Shown: positions 24,769 through 34,086, counted from the first letter of the stretch. The stretch is 64,000 nucleotides of DNA from Hyphococcus formosus (GCF_046736345.1 NZ_CP157210.1:992001-1056000); one strand, 5' to 3'. Notes: a model not told the origin generated them from the letters alone. Numbers and translations: made by a program.

Positions 24769-25695
24769 TTAGTGCTCAACTTTCGACCAAATTTTCCGAT
24801 ACGACCAGTAAAGAATGATCGAGAGGATCAACAGGTAAATAATCGTCATTACACCGAGTTTCTTACGGGCTTCGAGCTTTGGTTCAGCAGCCCACATCAA
24901 AAACTCAGTGACGTCTTTCGCATATTGCTCAACCGTTTGCGGGGAATCGTCACCATATTCGATAATTCCGTCCGCCAGTGGTGGGGCCATCGCAAGGACA
25001 CCACCGAGCGGCACATGGACGCCCTCGACCGGATCACCTTCTTCATCGAGATATTCTGGTTTCAACGCTTGCGAGAGGTCGCCGTGGAAATACGGGTTAT
25101 AGTATTGACCAGGGCCAACCTCGACCGTTGATGGAACCTCTTCGTAACCTGTCAAAAGGCTATAGATGTAGTCAGGTCCACCATGACGCGCCTTAGTGAT
25201 CAATGAAAGATCTGGCGGCAGAGCATTGTTGTTTGCCATACGCGCAATTTGCTCATTGGCATATGGACCGGGGAAACGGTCAGACGCCAATGGAGCACGG
25301 TTGAACATTTCACCAGTGTCATCGGGGCCATCAACAACCTGATATTTGTACTGTGCAGCCAGCGCTTTTACGATTGGATTATCGTTCGGATTAGAACAAT
25401 CAACCGTATCAGGAATACCGGCCGGGCAATCTTCCAAATAAAACGGTCCACCTTTTTGACCAAGGTTCCGGAAGGAAACTTGCTCAAGGCCGTGGCAGTT
25501 CGAACAGACCGCTTCGTAAACCTGATAACCACGCTGTAGCGCGTCTTTATCAAAAGTGCCGAACGGGCCGTTAAAGTGCCAGTGTTGGTGCTCGTAATGT
25601 TTGGCCTCGCCAGCGGCCGCAAAAGCAGCAGACTGACCTGCTACAGTTGCCGCCAAAGCGATCGTTAGTGTGCGGGCGATGTTGATTAATTTCAT
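24769..25695 (-). CDS. petC: Cytochrome c1 of the bc1 complex
   Basis: A 308-residue membrane-anchored cytochrome c1. The signal peptide ends near AFAAAG. The haem site is C64-S-N-C67-H68, followed by the family's FRNLG. The C-terminal anchor helix is VMTIIYLLILSIILYWSY, with a short basic tail. It takes electrons from the Rieske protein and passes them to cytochrome c on the periplasmic side. It is the third gene of the Rieske-b-c1 operon, 10 bp after cytochrome b. Confidence 0.96.
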   Translation of the reverse strand: MKLINIARTLTIALAATVAGQSAAFAAAGEAKHYEHQHWHFNGPFGTFDKDALQRGYQVYEAVCSNCHGLEQVSFRNLGQKGGPFYLEDCPAGIPDTVDCSNPNDNPIVKALAAQYKYQVVDGPDDTGEMFNRAPLASDRFPGPYANEQIARMANNNALPPDLSLITKARHGGPDYIYSLLTGYEEVPSTVEVGPGQYYNPYFHGDLSQALKPEYLDEEGDPVEGVHVPLGGVLAMAPPLADGIIEYGDDSPQTVEQYAKDVTEFLMWAAEPKLEARKKLGVMTIIYLLILSIILYWSYRKIWSKVEH

Positions 25696-25705
25696 CCCTC
25701 GTCCC

Positions 25706-27001
25706 CTATTCCGCAGCCGCTTTTACGCCCGGCGCGGCGGATGTTTCGGCTTTAGATGATTTATGCAGAACTGCCTCGGAAATGGATCTCGGCAGCGGTT
25801 TAGGCGTTTCCAGAAGACCCAACAGAGGAAGGATAATCAGGAAGAAGCCGAAGTAATATGCGGTCGCGATCTGCGCGAACATCACATAAGAGCCCTCAGC
25901 TGGTTTGCCGCCAAGCCATCCCAACGCGATACATGCGATGACAAAGAGCACAAACCACATGCGGGCAATCGGACGGTACCGCATTGAACGTACTTTTGAT
26001 GTATCGAGCCACGGCAGAACGAAGAGGATCAAGATCGATCCGAACATCGCCATCACGCCGCCAAGTTTCGACGAAATCGGCCCAATATCAAAAGTGATCG
26101 CACGCAAGATTGCGTAGAACGGTAGGTAATACCACTCAGGCACAATCGATGCGGGCGTCGAAAGCGGGTTTGCTTCGATATAGTTGTCCGGGTGCCCGAG
26201 GCCATTTGGATTGAAGAATACGAAGGCCGCAAAGAGCACCAAGAAGACGACAATCGCGAAACCATCTTTCACCGTATAATACGGGTGCATCGGCAGTGTG
26301 TCTTTTTTGACGTCTTTTACCTCTACGCCGGTCGGATTGTTATTGCCCGGAATGTGAAGCGCCCAGACGTGAAGGATAACAACACCGAAAATAGCGAACG
26401 GCAGGAGGAAGTGCAGCGAGAAGAACCGGTTCAGCGTCGGGTTATCAACGGAGAAACCACCCCAGAGCAACGTACGGATGTCGTCACCGATAACCGGAAT
26501 TGCTGAGAACAGGTTCGAGATAACGGTCGCGCCCCAGTAAGACATTTGTCCCCATGGCAAGACGTATCCCATAAATGCGGTCGCCATCATCAGGAGATAG
26601 ATAACAACACCGAGCATCCAGAGAACTTCGCGCGGCTCTTTGTATGAACCGTAATAAAGGCCACGGAACATATGCAGGTAAACCGCAAGGAAGAACATGG
26701 ACGCGCCGTTCGCGTGAACATAACGCATCAACCAGCCATAGTTCACGTCGCGCATAATGTGCTCAACGCTATCGAAGGCCAGATCGACATGCGGCGTATA
26801 ATGCATCGCAAGGATAACGCCGGTCAGAATTTGGATGATCAGGCAGACGGCGAGGATACCGCCGAATGTCCACCAGTAATTGAGATTCTTCGGAGTTGGG
26901 AAATCGACAAAGCTGTCATGCGCAAGGCGGACAAGCGGAAGACGCTTGTCTAGCCAATTCTCGATCCCGGTTCCGGGCTTGTATGTGGAAGCATGGCTCA
27001 T
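25706..27001 (-). CDS. petB: Cytochrome b of the bc1 complex
   Basis: A 431-residue integral membrane protein, normal for the unsplit bacterial form with eight helices. The quinol-oxidation PEWY loop is visible (VPEWYYLPFYAILRAI), and the haem-ligand histidines lie in helices B and D (RYVHANGASMFF...HMFRG; FFSLHFLLPFAI...HVWALH). It oxidises ubiquinol and passes one electron across the membrane. Its start is 16 bp downstream of the Rieske stop. The tail is Ala/Lys-rich. Confidence 0.97.
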   Translation of the reverse strand: MSHASTYKPGTGIENWLDKRLPLVRLAHDSFVDFPTPKNLNYWWTFGGILAVCLIIQILTGVILAMHYTPHVDLAFDSVEHIMRDVNYGWLMRYVHANGASMFFLAVYLHMFRGLYYGSYKEPREVLWMLGVVIYLLMMATAFMGYVLPWGQMSYWGATVISNLFSAIPVIGDDIRTLLWGGFSVDNPTLNRFFSLHFLLPFAIFGVVILHVWALHIPGNNNPTGVEVKDVKKDTLPMHPYYTVKDGFAIVVFLVLFAAFVFFNPNGLGHPDNYIEANPLSTPASIVPEWYYLPFYAILRAITFDIGPISSKLGGVMAMFGSILILFVLPWLDTSKVRSMRYRPIARMWFVLFVIACIALGWLGGKPAEGSYVMFAQIATAYYFGFFLIILPLLGLLETPKPLPRSISEAVLHKSSKAETSAAPGVKAAAE

Positions 27002-27017
27002 GGGCTTTTTGGCTCTC

Positions 27018-27614
27018 CTAGCCGATCTTCACGACAGAGTCGGAAATGAATTGATAGGGTGGCACGATAAGGTTCTCTGGTGCCGGACCTTTACGGATAC
27101 GGCCGGAGACATCGTAGTGCGAACCATGGCACGGACAGAACCAGCCATTATAGTCGCCGCGATTCTCGCCAGCAGACGTACCAAGCGGAATACAACCAAG
27201 GTGCGTACAAACCCCGACAAGCACGAGCCATTCAGGCCGCGCCACGCCGAGCGAGTCGGTGACCCGCGCCGTGTCGGTCGCTTCGTCCTTGGCGGACACA
27301 TTGTCATTTCGCGCAACGCCGTCTTTTAGGCTCGCAACAGGTGTCGCTTCAGCCTCTTTGATCTCTTCGGGCGTACGGTGACGGATGAAAACAGGTTTCC
27401 CCTGCCACATCACCTTGATCGCCTGGCCTACTGGCACAGAAGAAAGATCAACCTCTTTGGTGGAAAGCGCCAGCACCGAAGCATCGGGGTTCATCTGGTG
27501 AACCAGCGGCCATAAAACCGCGCCTGCCCCGACTGCAGCGGTCGCTGCGCCGAAAATATGGATAAAATCGCGGCGTGTTGTTTCGCCGTCTTCAGTCTCG
27601 TCAGGTGTCGTCAT
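27018..27614 (-). CDS. petA: Ubiquinol-cytochrome c reductase iron-sulfur subunit (Rieske)
   Basis: A 198-residue Rieske protein. A Tat-type N-terminus (TTRRDFIHIFG) leads to a single anchoring helix. Cluster ligands are C136-THLG-C141 with H138, and C160-P-C162-H163-GS. The insertion between the head strands (about 92-124) is usual in alphaproteobacteria. It opens the bc1 operon; the 171-bp gap to the divergent trmL carries both promoters. Confidence 0.97.
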   Translation of the reverse strand: MTTPDETEDGETTRRDFIHIFGAATAAVGAGAVLWPLVHQMNPDASVLALSTKEVDLSSVPVGQAIKVMWQGKPVFIRHRTPEEIKEAEATPVASLKDGVARNDNVSAKDEATDTARVTDSLGVARPEWLVLVGVCTHLGCIPLGTSAGENRGDYNGWFCPCHGSHYDVSGRIRKGPAPENLIVPPYQFISDSVVKIG

Positions 27615-27785
27615 TGTCTATTCGCCTTTGGGCCCGCTTCACCAAGGATAGTCACGCCCTTAAAAACAAGAAGAATCGCCGGGGTGTTTGGCATGTCCTA
27701 TGTACAAAGTCTAGGCGCGAACGCGCTGCGGCCTAGCGTCGCGAGTGGTCGCGACAAGGAACGAAATCTGTGTAAAAACAGCGCT

Positions 27786-28238
27786 ATGAGACTTGCCCTA
27801 TACCAACCAGATATTCCACAAAATGTGGGTGCCGCTATTCGGATCGCCGCCTGTTTCGGTGCCGGTCTTGATGTTATCGAACCTTGCGGTTTTCCACTTG
27901 ATTCGCGAGAGGTTCGCCGCGTGGCCATGGATTATGGGGCAAAAGCTGGCCCGATTGCCCATTCTGGCTGGCGCGCCTTCCACGAAAACCTAGGAGATTC
28001 GCGGCTTATTCTAATGACGACCGCTGCTGCGGATAATATTTACGACTTTCAATTCCGGCACGACGACATCTTGCTCATGGGCCGTGAGAGTGCCGGTGCC
28101 CCGCCAGAAATCCACGATGCGGCCCATTCACGCATCTTCATCCCCTTGGCACCGGAAGCGCGCTCGCTAAATGTCGCAGTCGCCGCTGGAATCGCGCTGG
28201 CAGAGGCCAGACGGCAAATTGGATGGGAAACATCGTGA
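27786..28238 (+). CDS. trmL: tRNA (cytidine(34)-2'-O)-methyltransferase
   Basis: TrmL methylates the wobble ribose of tRNA-Leu. The 150-residue SPOUT protein begins MRLALYQPDIPQNVGAAIRI, and the knot region is MGRESAGAP with PLAPEARSLNVAVAAGIALAE. ATG 27786 is the family start; the 76 extra residues of the longer frame are not TrmL-like and run through the petA promoter. The last 16 bases overlap hemF. Confidence 0.93.
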   Translation: MRLALYQPDIPQNVGAAIRIAACFGAGLDVIEPCGFPLDSREVRRVAMDYGAKAGPIAHSGWRAFHENLGDSRLILMTTAAADNIYDFQFRHDDILLMGRESAGAPPEIHDAAHSRIFIPLAPEARSLNVAVAAGIALAEARRQIGWETS

Positions 28239-29110
28239 CGGACTTGGAAAATAAAAAAAATAATGCCGCAGCGTGGTTTTCCGACCTGCGCGACCAACTA
28301 TGCGCCGCATTTGAGCAAATTGAAGACCAGGCCGGCGCGCTTTATTCGGAAATGCCGGCTGGCCGATTCGAAAAAACGCCCTGGAAACGCGGCGATGGAA
28401 CGTCCGATCAGGGGGGCGGCACAATGGGCATGCTGCATGGCCGTGTGTTCGAGAAAGCCGGAATCCATACCTCAACCGTATATGGAGAATTTTCCGAGGA
28501 GTTTCGCAACCAGATCCCCGGCGCGAGCGAAGATCCCCGTTTTTGGGCCTCCGGCATTTCTCTGATTGCTCATCCGCGAAACCCACATGCGCCAGCGGCG
28601 CACATGAATACGCGGATGATTGTCACAACCAAATGCTGGTTTGGCGGCGGCGGGGATCTGAACCCGATGCACCCGGCCTACCGGCGGGACGATCACGAAG
28701 ATACCATTGCGTTTCACGCCGCCATGAAATCAGCATGTGACGCCCATGATCCGGAATATTTTCCCAAATTCAAAAAATGGTGCGACGACTATTTCTATCT
28801 CCCGCACAGGGACGAGCCGCGGGGTGTCGGCGGGATTTTTTATGACCGCCATGATAGCGGCGATTGGAACGCTGATTTTGCCTTCACAAAGGATGTCGGA
28901 AAGGCATTTTCACAATCCTATCCGGCACTCGTGCGAAAGCGGATGGACCAACCGTGGACGGATGACGACCGGGAAAAACAATTAATTCAACGCGGGCGCT
29001 ATGCAGAGTTCAATCTGCTATATGATCGCGGAACGACATTTGGCTTGAAAACCGGCGGGAACGTAAAGTCGATTCTTTCCTCCCTGCCCCCGGAAGCAAA
29101 ATGGCCGTAG
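28223..29110 (+). CDS. hemF: Oxygen-dependent coproporphyrinogen III oxidase
   Basis: HemF converts coproporphyrinogen III to protoporphyrinogen IX with oxygen, a late step of haem synthesis. At 295 residues it shows FEKTPWKRGDGTSDQGGGTMGML, RNPHAPAAHMNTRMI, WFGGGGDLNPMHP, HDPEYFPKFKKWCDDYFYLPHR, RGVGGIFYD and the C-terminal GRYAEFNLLYDRGT and SLPPEAKW, all diagnostic. Translational coupling to trmL is likely. The haem link with the neighbouring cytochrome genes is natural. Confidence 0.97.
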   Translation: MGNIVTDLENKKNNAAAWFSDLRDQLCAAFEQIEDQAGALYSEMPAGRFEKTPWKRGDGTSDQGGGTMGMLHGRVFEKAGIHTSTVYGEFSEEFRNQIPGASEDPRFWASGISLIAHPRNPHAPAAHMNTRMIVTTKCWFGGGGDLNPMHPAYRRDDHEDTIAFHAAMKSACDAHDPEYFPKFKKWCDDYFYLPHRDEPRGVGGIFYDRHDSGDWNADFAFTKDVGKAFSQSYPALVRKRMDQPWTDDDREKQLIQRGRYAEFNLLYDRGTTFGLKTGGNVKSILSSLPPEAKWP

Positions 29111-29144
29111 AATAAAACCCGCAAACGGTATGGAGGACGATGCA

Positions 29145-30149
29145 ATGCACAAAAGTAGCGTAGTTCCCGGGCCGCTCAATCTCATAACCGACATTCCGTC
29201 GATCAAAGTCGGAAATGCTTCAAGCGATGCTGCAAAAACCGGCGTAACCGTTTTACGCTGCGCCCGATCATTTTTGACCGCGGTTGATATTCGTGGCGGC
29301 GGTCCCGGCACCCGCGAGACAGATACATTATCACCGGAAAACCTCGTTGGCCGAGCTGATGCGATTGTGCTTGCTGGCGGTTCTGTTTTCGGCCTCGCCG
29401 CCGCAGACGGGGTAGCCGCCACACTTTCTGATCAAAAAGTCGGCCTCCGCTTGGGTGAAAAAGGACCGGCAATACCGATTGTTCCCTCTGCAATTTTACA
29501 TGATCTCACCAATGATGGTGACAAGGATTGGGGTGCAACGCCGCCCTATCGTGATCTCGGGATCGAAGCGCTTGCCAATATTGGTGATCGCTTTGATCTC
29601 GGCAATGTCGGCGCTGGCATGGGCGCGATGGCCGGAACCCAAAAAGGTGGGCTTGGCTCGGCGTCGATCGTTCTGGAGAATAATGTAACGGTTGGCGCGC
29701 TCGTCGCTGTTAATCCGGTTGGGTCTGTTTTTATGCCTGATGGGAAATGCTTCTATGCGTGGCCATGGGAGATAGGCGATGAGTTTGGCGGGGTTAGCCC
29801 ACCGACTGAACGCGATCAGCGTCATCCGTTCCCTGATCATTCGCGGTTGAAAAAAGCCCCCCCGGAAACGTCAAATACGATCATTGCTGTCATCGCCACC
29901 AATGCTGACCTTACCAATACCGAAGCTAAAAGGGTTGCGATGATGGCGCATGACGGCATTGCGCGCGCAGTCAGGCCGGCACATACGCCGTTTGACGGTG
30001 ATACCGTATTTGCGGTTTCTACCGGTGATATTCCTTTCGAGGATCAATCCCCTGCCGCGCGTCATTTTGAGATTGCCCATATCGGCAGCGCCGCGAGTGA
30101 TTGCCTCGCTCGCGCCATTGCCCGTGGTGTTTACGAGGCGCAGCGTTAA
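29145..30149 (+). CDS. P1 family (S58) aminopeptidase
   Basis: A 334-residue Ntn-hydrolase of the DmpA/BapA family, which self-cleaves to expose an N-terminal nucleophile and acts on N-terminal residues or beta-peptides. The cleavage region is SNTIIAVIATNADL, predicting T245 as nucleophile. Other blocks are RGGGPGTRETDTL, LAGGSVFGLAAADGV and HDGIARAVRPAHTPFDGDT. The start at 29145 follows GGAGGA by 7 bases; ATG 29130 contains that site and is rejected. No signal peptide, so it is cytoplasmic. The substrate is unknown. Confidence 0.88.
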   Translation: MHKSSVVPGPLNLITDIPSIKVGNASSDAAKTGVTVLRCARSFLTAVDIRGGGPGTRETDTLSPENLVGRADAIVLAGGSVFGLAAADGVAATLSDQKVGLRLGEKGPAIPIVPSAILHDLTNDGDKDWGATPPYRDLGIEALANIGDRFDLGNVGAGMGAMAGTQKGGLGSASIVLENNVTVGALVAVNPVGSVFMPDGKCFYAWPWEIGDEFGGVSPPTERDQRHPFPDHSRLKKAPPETSNTIIAVIATNADLTNTEAKRVAMMAHDGIARAVRPAHTPFDGDTVFAVSTGDIPFEDQSPAARHFEIAHIGSAASDCLARAIARGVYEAQR

Positions 30150-30243
30150 CCAAGAATTGCATCGCCGATGCGACCGGCCTGATCCTTGTATATAAAACAG
30201 CTATCTGGCGGGATTTTCCCGTATTGAACCGGCGAACAAAGTC

Positions 30244-31563
30244 ATGCGCGACATAATTTTGTTGATCTTCACTGCGCTATGCCTAAGCGCAGCGTTGCGG
30301 CATCCCTTTGTCGGCCTGTTAACTTGGGCGTGGTTTACCCTGATGACCCCTCACCAAGCGGCCTATGGGGTATTTGGCATTCCGCTTAATGTCATCATCG
30401 CTGGCGTGACGATCGCGTCTTACATCGTGTCGCGCGAATTCACGAAATTCCGGTTTGACCCGATCACAACGTTGATAATCATTTTTGCTGGCTGGCTTAC
30501 GGTCGCGCAATATTTCTCGCTCGCGCCTGAAAGTTCCGCCGTTTACCATGATCGCTTCATCAAAACATTGTTGTTCATCGTCCTGTGCGCGCAAATGACG
30601 ATTGACAAATTGCGTTTTAACGCGCTGGTCTGGACGACCGTTGTCTCTATTGGATTTCTCGCCGCAAAGGGGGCGGCATTTACCGTCCTGACTCTCGGCC
30701 AATATCGGGTGCAAGGTCTGACGAATACAATACTGGAGGACAATAATCACTTCGGTATAGCGGTTGCGACCATCCTGCCCCTGATTTTTTACCTGCGCGA
30801 CGAAGCTGCACGGCCCATTGTCAGACACGGATTGCTCGCCCTCTTCGCTATGGCCGTTATCGCGATCATCGGTACGCAATCGCGCGGGGCGTTTATCTCG
30901 CTCGTGGTGTTCGGTGGTTTTTTCTGGCTACGATCAAAACACAAATTCACTATCGCAGCGGGCTTAGCCCTTTTGATGGTACCGACAATTGCGTTCATGC
31001 CGTCGAAATGGACAGAACGCATGGCGACGATTGGCGAAGCTACACAAGACGCTTCGTTCATGGGGCGCGTCGATGCATGGGTCATCAACTACAAACTCGC
31101 GAAGGAGAACCCGCTAACCGGTGCTGGTCTTCGAAATTCCTATGAGAAGGAAATCGCCGCAGCGGTAGACCCAGAGCGGGCCGAACGGGCAAAGGCCGCG
31201 CATTCAATTTATTTCGAGGTTTTAGGCGGATCTGGTTTTGTGGGCCTTGCAATCTATCTTGCGTTGCTCGCGACCGCGTATTTCTCAGCGTGGGGAATTA
31301 GCCTGAAACGAAAAGACCCAAAACTCGCGCCGTGGAAATGGCGGTTCGCCTATTATGCTCAAATATCCATGGTCGTATTTGGCATTGGCGGGGCATCGAC
31401 CTCGATGGAAATGTGGGATGGCTATCTGGTGATTATCGCATTGATCGCGGCGCTAACCCGACTTGTTTATCCAGCACAAAAGAAAACCGGGCATGCATTG
31501 GCCAAGATCCGGGCCCGCTCTTGGCAACCGCCGGATACCCTAAAATCGAGCAATAGCTTATAG
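30244..31563 (+). CDS. O-antigen ligase-like protein of the exosortase-A type
   Basis: A 439-residue polytopic membrane protein with about 10-12 hydrophobic segments. The N-terminus (MRDIILLIFTALCLSAAL, PFVGLLTWAWFTLMTPH) and the large loop containing GRVDAWVINYKLAKENPLTGAG and HSIYFEVLGGSGFVG match the putative O-glycosylation ligases found with exosortase A/EPS systems. It would transfer lipid-linked glycans. No exosortase or EPS cluster is in this window; the only other sugar gene is the glycosyltransferase at 48.9 kb. It overlaps the convergent CDF gene by 6 bases. Confidence 0.82.
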   Translation: MRDIILLIFTALCLSAALRHPFVGLLTWAWFTLMTPHQAAYGVFGIPLNVIIAGVTIASYIVSREFTKFRFDPITTLIIIFAGWLTVAQYFSLAPESSAVYHDRFIKTLLFIVLCAQMTIDKLRFNALVWTTVVSIGFLAAKGAAFTVLTLGQYRVQGLTNTILEDNNHFGIAVATILPLIFYLRDEAARPIVRHGLLALFAMAVIAIIGTQSRGAFISLVVFGGFFWLRSKHKFTIAAGLALLMVPTIAFMPSKWTERMATIGEATQDASFMGRVDAWVINYKLAKENPLTGAGLRNSYEKEIAAAVDPERAERAKAAHSIYFEVLGGSGFVGLAIYLALLATAYFSAWGISLKRKDPKLAPWKWRFAYYAQISMVVFGIGGASTSMEMWDGYLVIIALIAALTRLVYPAQKKTGHALAKIRARSWQPPDTLKSSNSL

Positions 31564-32568
31564 TTGGAAGTTGTTTGGCGTTGCGAAAGCGGCAGCGCTA
31601 CCTGAACTTTGGTCGCTTGCCTTTTCAGGTGATTTTTCGTGTTTTTCGACCGGTTTGCTTGGCTCTGCCTTTTCAAGGCCATCAGGACAGTTCGGGCCAA
31701 TTTCAATCTGAATCGTAGAGTCATGAATATTATAATTACGCTCTAAATAGCTCTTTGCCGAAGCGAGTGCGCTCGGCGCTTTTTCCGCATTGGCAACGCA
31801 AACATGCATGGTCAATCGCGGTTGTTCAGGCGTAATTTGAGAAATTTGAACGTGATGTACGCCGATGATTTCCGGTGAGGTATCAACAAGACCACGGCCG
31901 AGTTCATTGACATCAATATTTGTCGGCGCGCCCTCAAGCAAAATGAAACCAGTTTCTTTCACTAGGCGGAATGCAGAAATTCCGATCAAAACCGCAACAG
32001 CAATTGAGAGGATCGGGTCGATGGCCATCCAGCCTGTCAGGCCAATGACTATTGCTGCGATAATCGCTGCGACCGAGCCAAGCATGTCGCCCAGTACGTG
32101 CAATATCGCGCCGCGCATATTGACGTTTTTCTCGTCAGGGCGATGAAGGATTAAAAATGCAACCGCATTCGCCGCAAGGCCGGCAATTGCCACCCACAGC
32201 ATCAAACCCGATGCGACCTCAACCGGTTCAATGAAACGACTGATCGCCTCGTAAATAATCCAAAGCAACAACACGCCAAGCAACAAGCCATTCACGAAAG
32301 CCGCGAGAACTTGTGCCCGCCGATATCCGAAATGAAGTCGCGAATCTGCAGGGCGCGCTGCGAAAAATTGTGCCGCAACCGCAAGCGCCAATGCTAACGC
32401 ATCGGTGAGCATATGCGCCGCATCCGCCAATAGCGCCAATGAGCCAGAGATTATGCCGCCAACAATCTCAACGACCATGAATGTGGCGATCACAGCCAAA
32501 GCCGCGAGCAAACGCCCGGTTACTTTATCGTTTGGAGTATGGTGGTCGTGATGACCGCAATTGCTCAT
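31558..32568 (-). CDS. Cation diffusion facilitator (Zn/Co efflux)
   Basis: A CDF exporter of about 336 residues that uses protons to remove zinc or cobalt from the cytoplasm. The N-terminus is His-rich (CGHHDHH). Six helices follow, with metal-site signatures in helix II (HMLTDALALAL) and helix V (HVLGDMLGSVAA). The cytoplasmic ferredoxin-like domain contains HHVQISQI and LTMHVCV. The C-terminal tail is Lys/Ser-rich. ATG 32568 is chosen over TTG 32595. It is divergent from the ZIP importer, giving an export/import pair around one 250-bp intergenic region. Confidence 0.92.
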   Translation of the reverse strand: MSNCGHHDHHTPNDKVTGRLLAALAVIATFMVVEIVGGIISGSLALLADAAHMLTDALALALAVAAQFFAARPADSRLHFGYRRAQVLAAFVNGLLLGVLLLWIIYEAISRFIEPVEVASGLMLWVAIAGLAANAVAFLILHRPDEKNVNMRGAILHVLGDMLGSVAAIIAAIVIGLTGWMAIDPILSIAVAVLIGISAFRLVKETGFILLEGAPTNIDVNELGRGLVDTSPEIIGVHHVQISQITPEQPRLTMHVCVANAEKAPSALASAKSYLERNYNIHDSTIQIEIGPNCPDGLEKAEPSKPVEKHEKSPEKASDQSSGSAAAFATPNNFQL

Positions 32569-32723
32569 GCGTTTGCCAGTTTTTTTTCTTTGCAAAACTT
32601 TAATACGCGACGATTTGGCTGAACATTAGTCTGTTCGCGTTGGACAGAGCAAGGCGTTCCGACAGGGTTTCACTTTAAATTCACCATAATACCCTCGCTA
32701 TATTCGCCACACCCATCCTCAAA

Positions 32724-32746
32724 AAAGAGTTATATGATAACATTTT
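32724..32746 (+). promoter_or_regulatory. Zur-like box upstream of the ZIP transporter
   Basis: GTTATATGATAAC (32729-32741) differs from the known Zur core GTTATANTATAAC at one base and is followed by the matching flank ATTT. The 5-bp arms GTTAT/ATAAC are perfect. It lies about 80 bp upstream of the ZIP start and about 160 bp from the CDF start. Confidence 0.65.
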
Positions 32747-32819
32747 TATTGCTATCTCGGCTCCCTTGTCCGATTTAGGGTGCGAGTGGCGCACTAGTGG
32801 CAGGAAGGGGCCCTGCAGG

Positions 32820-33575
32820 TTGAACGGGGATACAGCATATTTTTACGGCTTCGTTGCGAGCGTCATAGCCGCGGCGATGAGTGCGTTCGGAATATTCGCT
32901 ATGGCGTCTTTCGGCGATTGGGCCAAACGCAATAGTGCATATTCATCATCTTTCGCCGTAGGGTTGTTAACAGTCGGGGTCCTCTTCCATCTAATTCCAG
33001 AGGCGGCGAGCGAATCCCAACTGGCATTATTATGGTTAGCCGTCGGTTTTGCGGGCATGGTGCTGATCGGAATCACCGTTCAGAGCATTTTCCATTCCGG
33101 ACCAGAAGGCGCTGCCCTCACCTTTGGATATGCCTCAATCATCGCATTGGCATCGCACTCATTTCTTGATGGAGCGATTTACGCGGCGTCTTTTCAGGAC
33201 GAGATTTTCACGGGCTGGATCGCGACCAGTGGGCTTTTGTTTCACGAATTTCCCGAAGGGGTAATCGCCTATGCCTTGCTGGCGCAGGCGGGTCTCCGAC
33301 GCGGCCGCGCCATCTTACTTGCGATGATTGCCTCTGCGCTCACTACCATCGCCGGGACGATTATCTCGCTAATCCTTTTGGATGTAAGCGGTGAAATTCC
33401 AATCCCGGCAATGCTTGGTATTGCAGCTGGCGCGCTAATTTATGTGTTGATTGTCCACCTTGGCCCGGACGCCGCCAAGACACCTGGCCGGCGCGGCTAT
33501 GATCTCGCTATGCTCGGCGTTCTGTCGGGAACAATCGCAATCGTCTTACAGCAATTAGGCGGCGGTCATCACTGA
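32820..33575 (+). CDS. ZIP family metal (zinc/iron) importer
   Basis: A protein of about 251 residues with eight hydrophobic segments. The paired ZIP metal motifs are present: HSFLDGAIYAA in helix IV and HEFPEGVIAYALL in helix V, plus HLIPEA earlier. ZIP proteins import zinc, iron or manganese. TTG 32820 is chosen: AGGAAGGGG lies 9 bases upstream and a hydrophobic helix follows soon after; the TTG at 32766 has no ribosome site. The Zur-like box points to zinc. Confidence 0.9.
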   Translation: MNGDTAYFYGFVASVIAAAMSAFGIFAMASFGDWAKRNSAYSSSFAVGLLTVGVLFHLIPEAASESQLALLWLAVGFAGMVLIGITVQSIFHSGPEGAALTFGYASIIALASHSFLDGAIYAASFQDEIFTGWIATSGLLFHEFPEGVIAYALLAQAGLRRGRAILLAMIASALTTIAGTIISLILLDVSGEIPIPAMLGIAAGALIYVLIVHLGPDAAKTPGRRGYDLAMLGVLSGTIAIVLQQLGGGHH

Positions 33576-33576
33576 T

Positions 33577-34086
33577 CTAGCTTCGGCATCCGGCGATGCC
33601 GGCCGTTGGCGAGACAAGGCTCCAACCGTGGCTGTCGGTGATCTTCACAACGCCCTGTTCGAGATATGATCCGCCATTAAACCCCAGCCCGAATTTAGCG
33701 TTTACCTCGACGGCCACGCCATCCGTACTCTGAAAAAGCTGGCTCTCATAAACGCCGTAACCGCTCGCCCCGCTATAGTCCATGCGGGATAACTTAACGA
33801 GGGTGCCACCAATATTGACCTCGGCTTCCTTGCCAGAGACATAGCGGAAAATCGCCTCGGGCCGATTACCTTCGAGCGTCCACAAAACCATGCCGCAGGC
33901 TTTCTCCGGCAAAGCGGCATCATCAAGCGCACCGAAACCATCCTGAGCAATGCGTTCGTCTGCGAGGCTAAGCGCTACCGGTTCTGCTGATGTATTCGCC
34001 GTTTTAACCGGTCCCGATTTCCCGCCGATTGTCGTGCAGCCTGACACGCAAAGAAGTGAGATGGCAATTGTTGTCATTCGGATCAT
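33577..34086 (-). CDS. Lipoprotein coupled to the type II secretion operon
   Basis: A 169-residue protein with a lipoprotein signal and lipobox VSGC (C17). Two further cysteines, C63 (KACGMVLW) and C167 (AGCRS), could form a disulfide. The mature part reads as a compact beta-rich domain (EVNIGGTLVKL, YGVYESQLFQS, VVKITDSHGWSLVSP). The family is not recognised. Its start overlaps the gspN stop by 4 bases (ATGA), exactly like the joints between gspK, L, M and N, so it is the last gene of the secretion operon. It could be a secretin pilotin analogue or another accessory part; this is inference. Confidence 0.7.
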   Translation of the reverse strand: MIRMTTIAISLLCVSGCTTIGGKSGPVKTANTSAEPVALSLADERIAQDGFGALDDAALPEKACGMVLWTLEGNRPEAIFRYVSGKEAEVNIGGTLVKLSRMDYSGASGYGVYESQLFQSTDGVAVEVNAKFGLGFNGGSYLEQGVVKITDSHGWSLVSPTAGIAGCRS

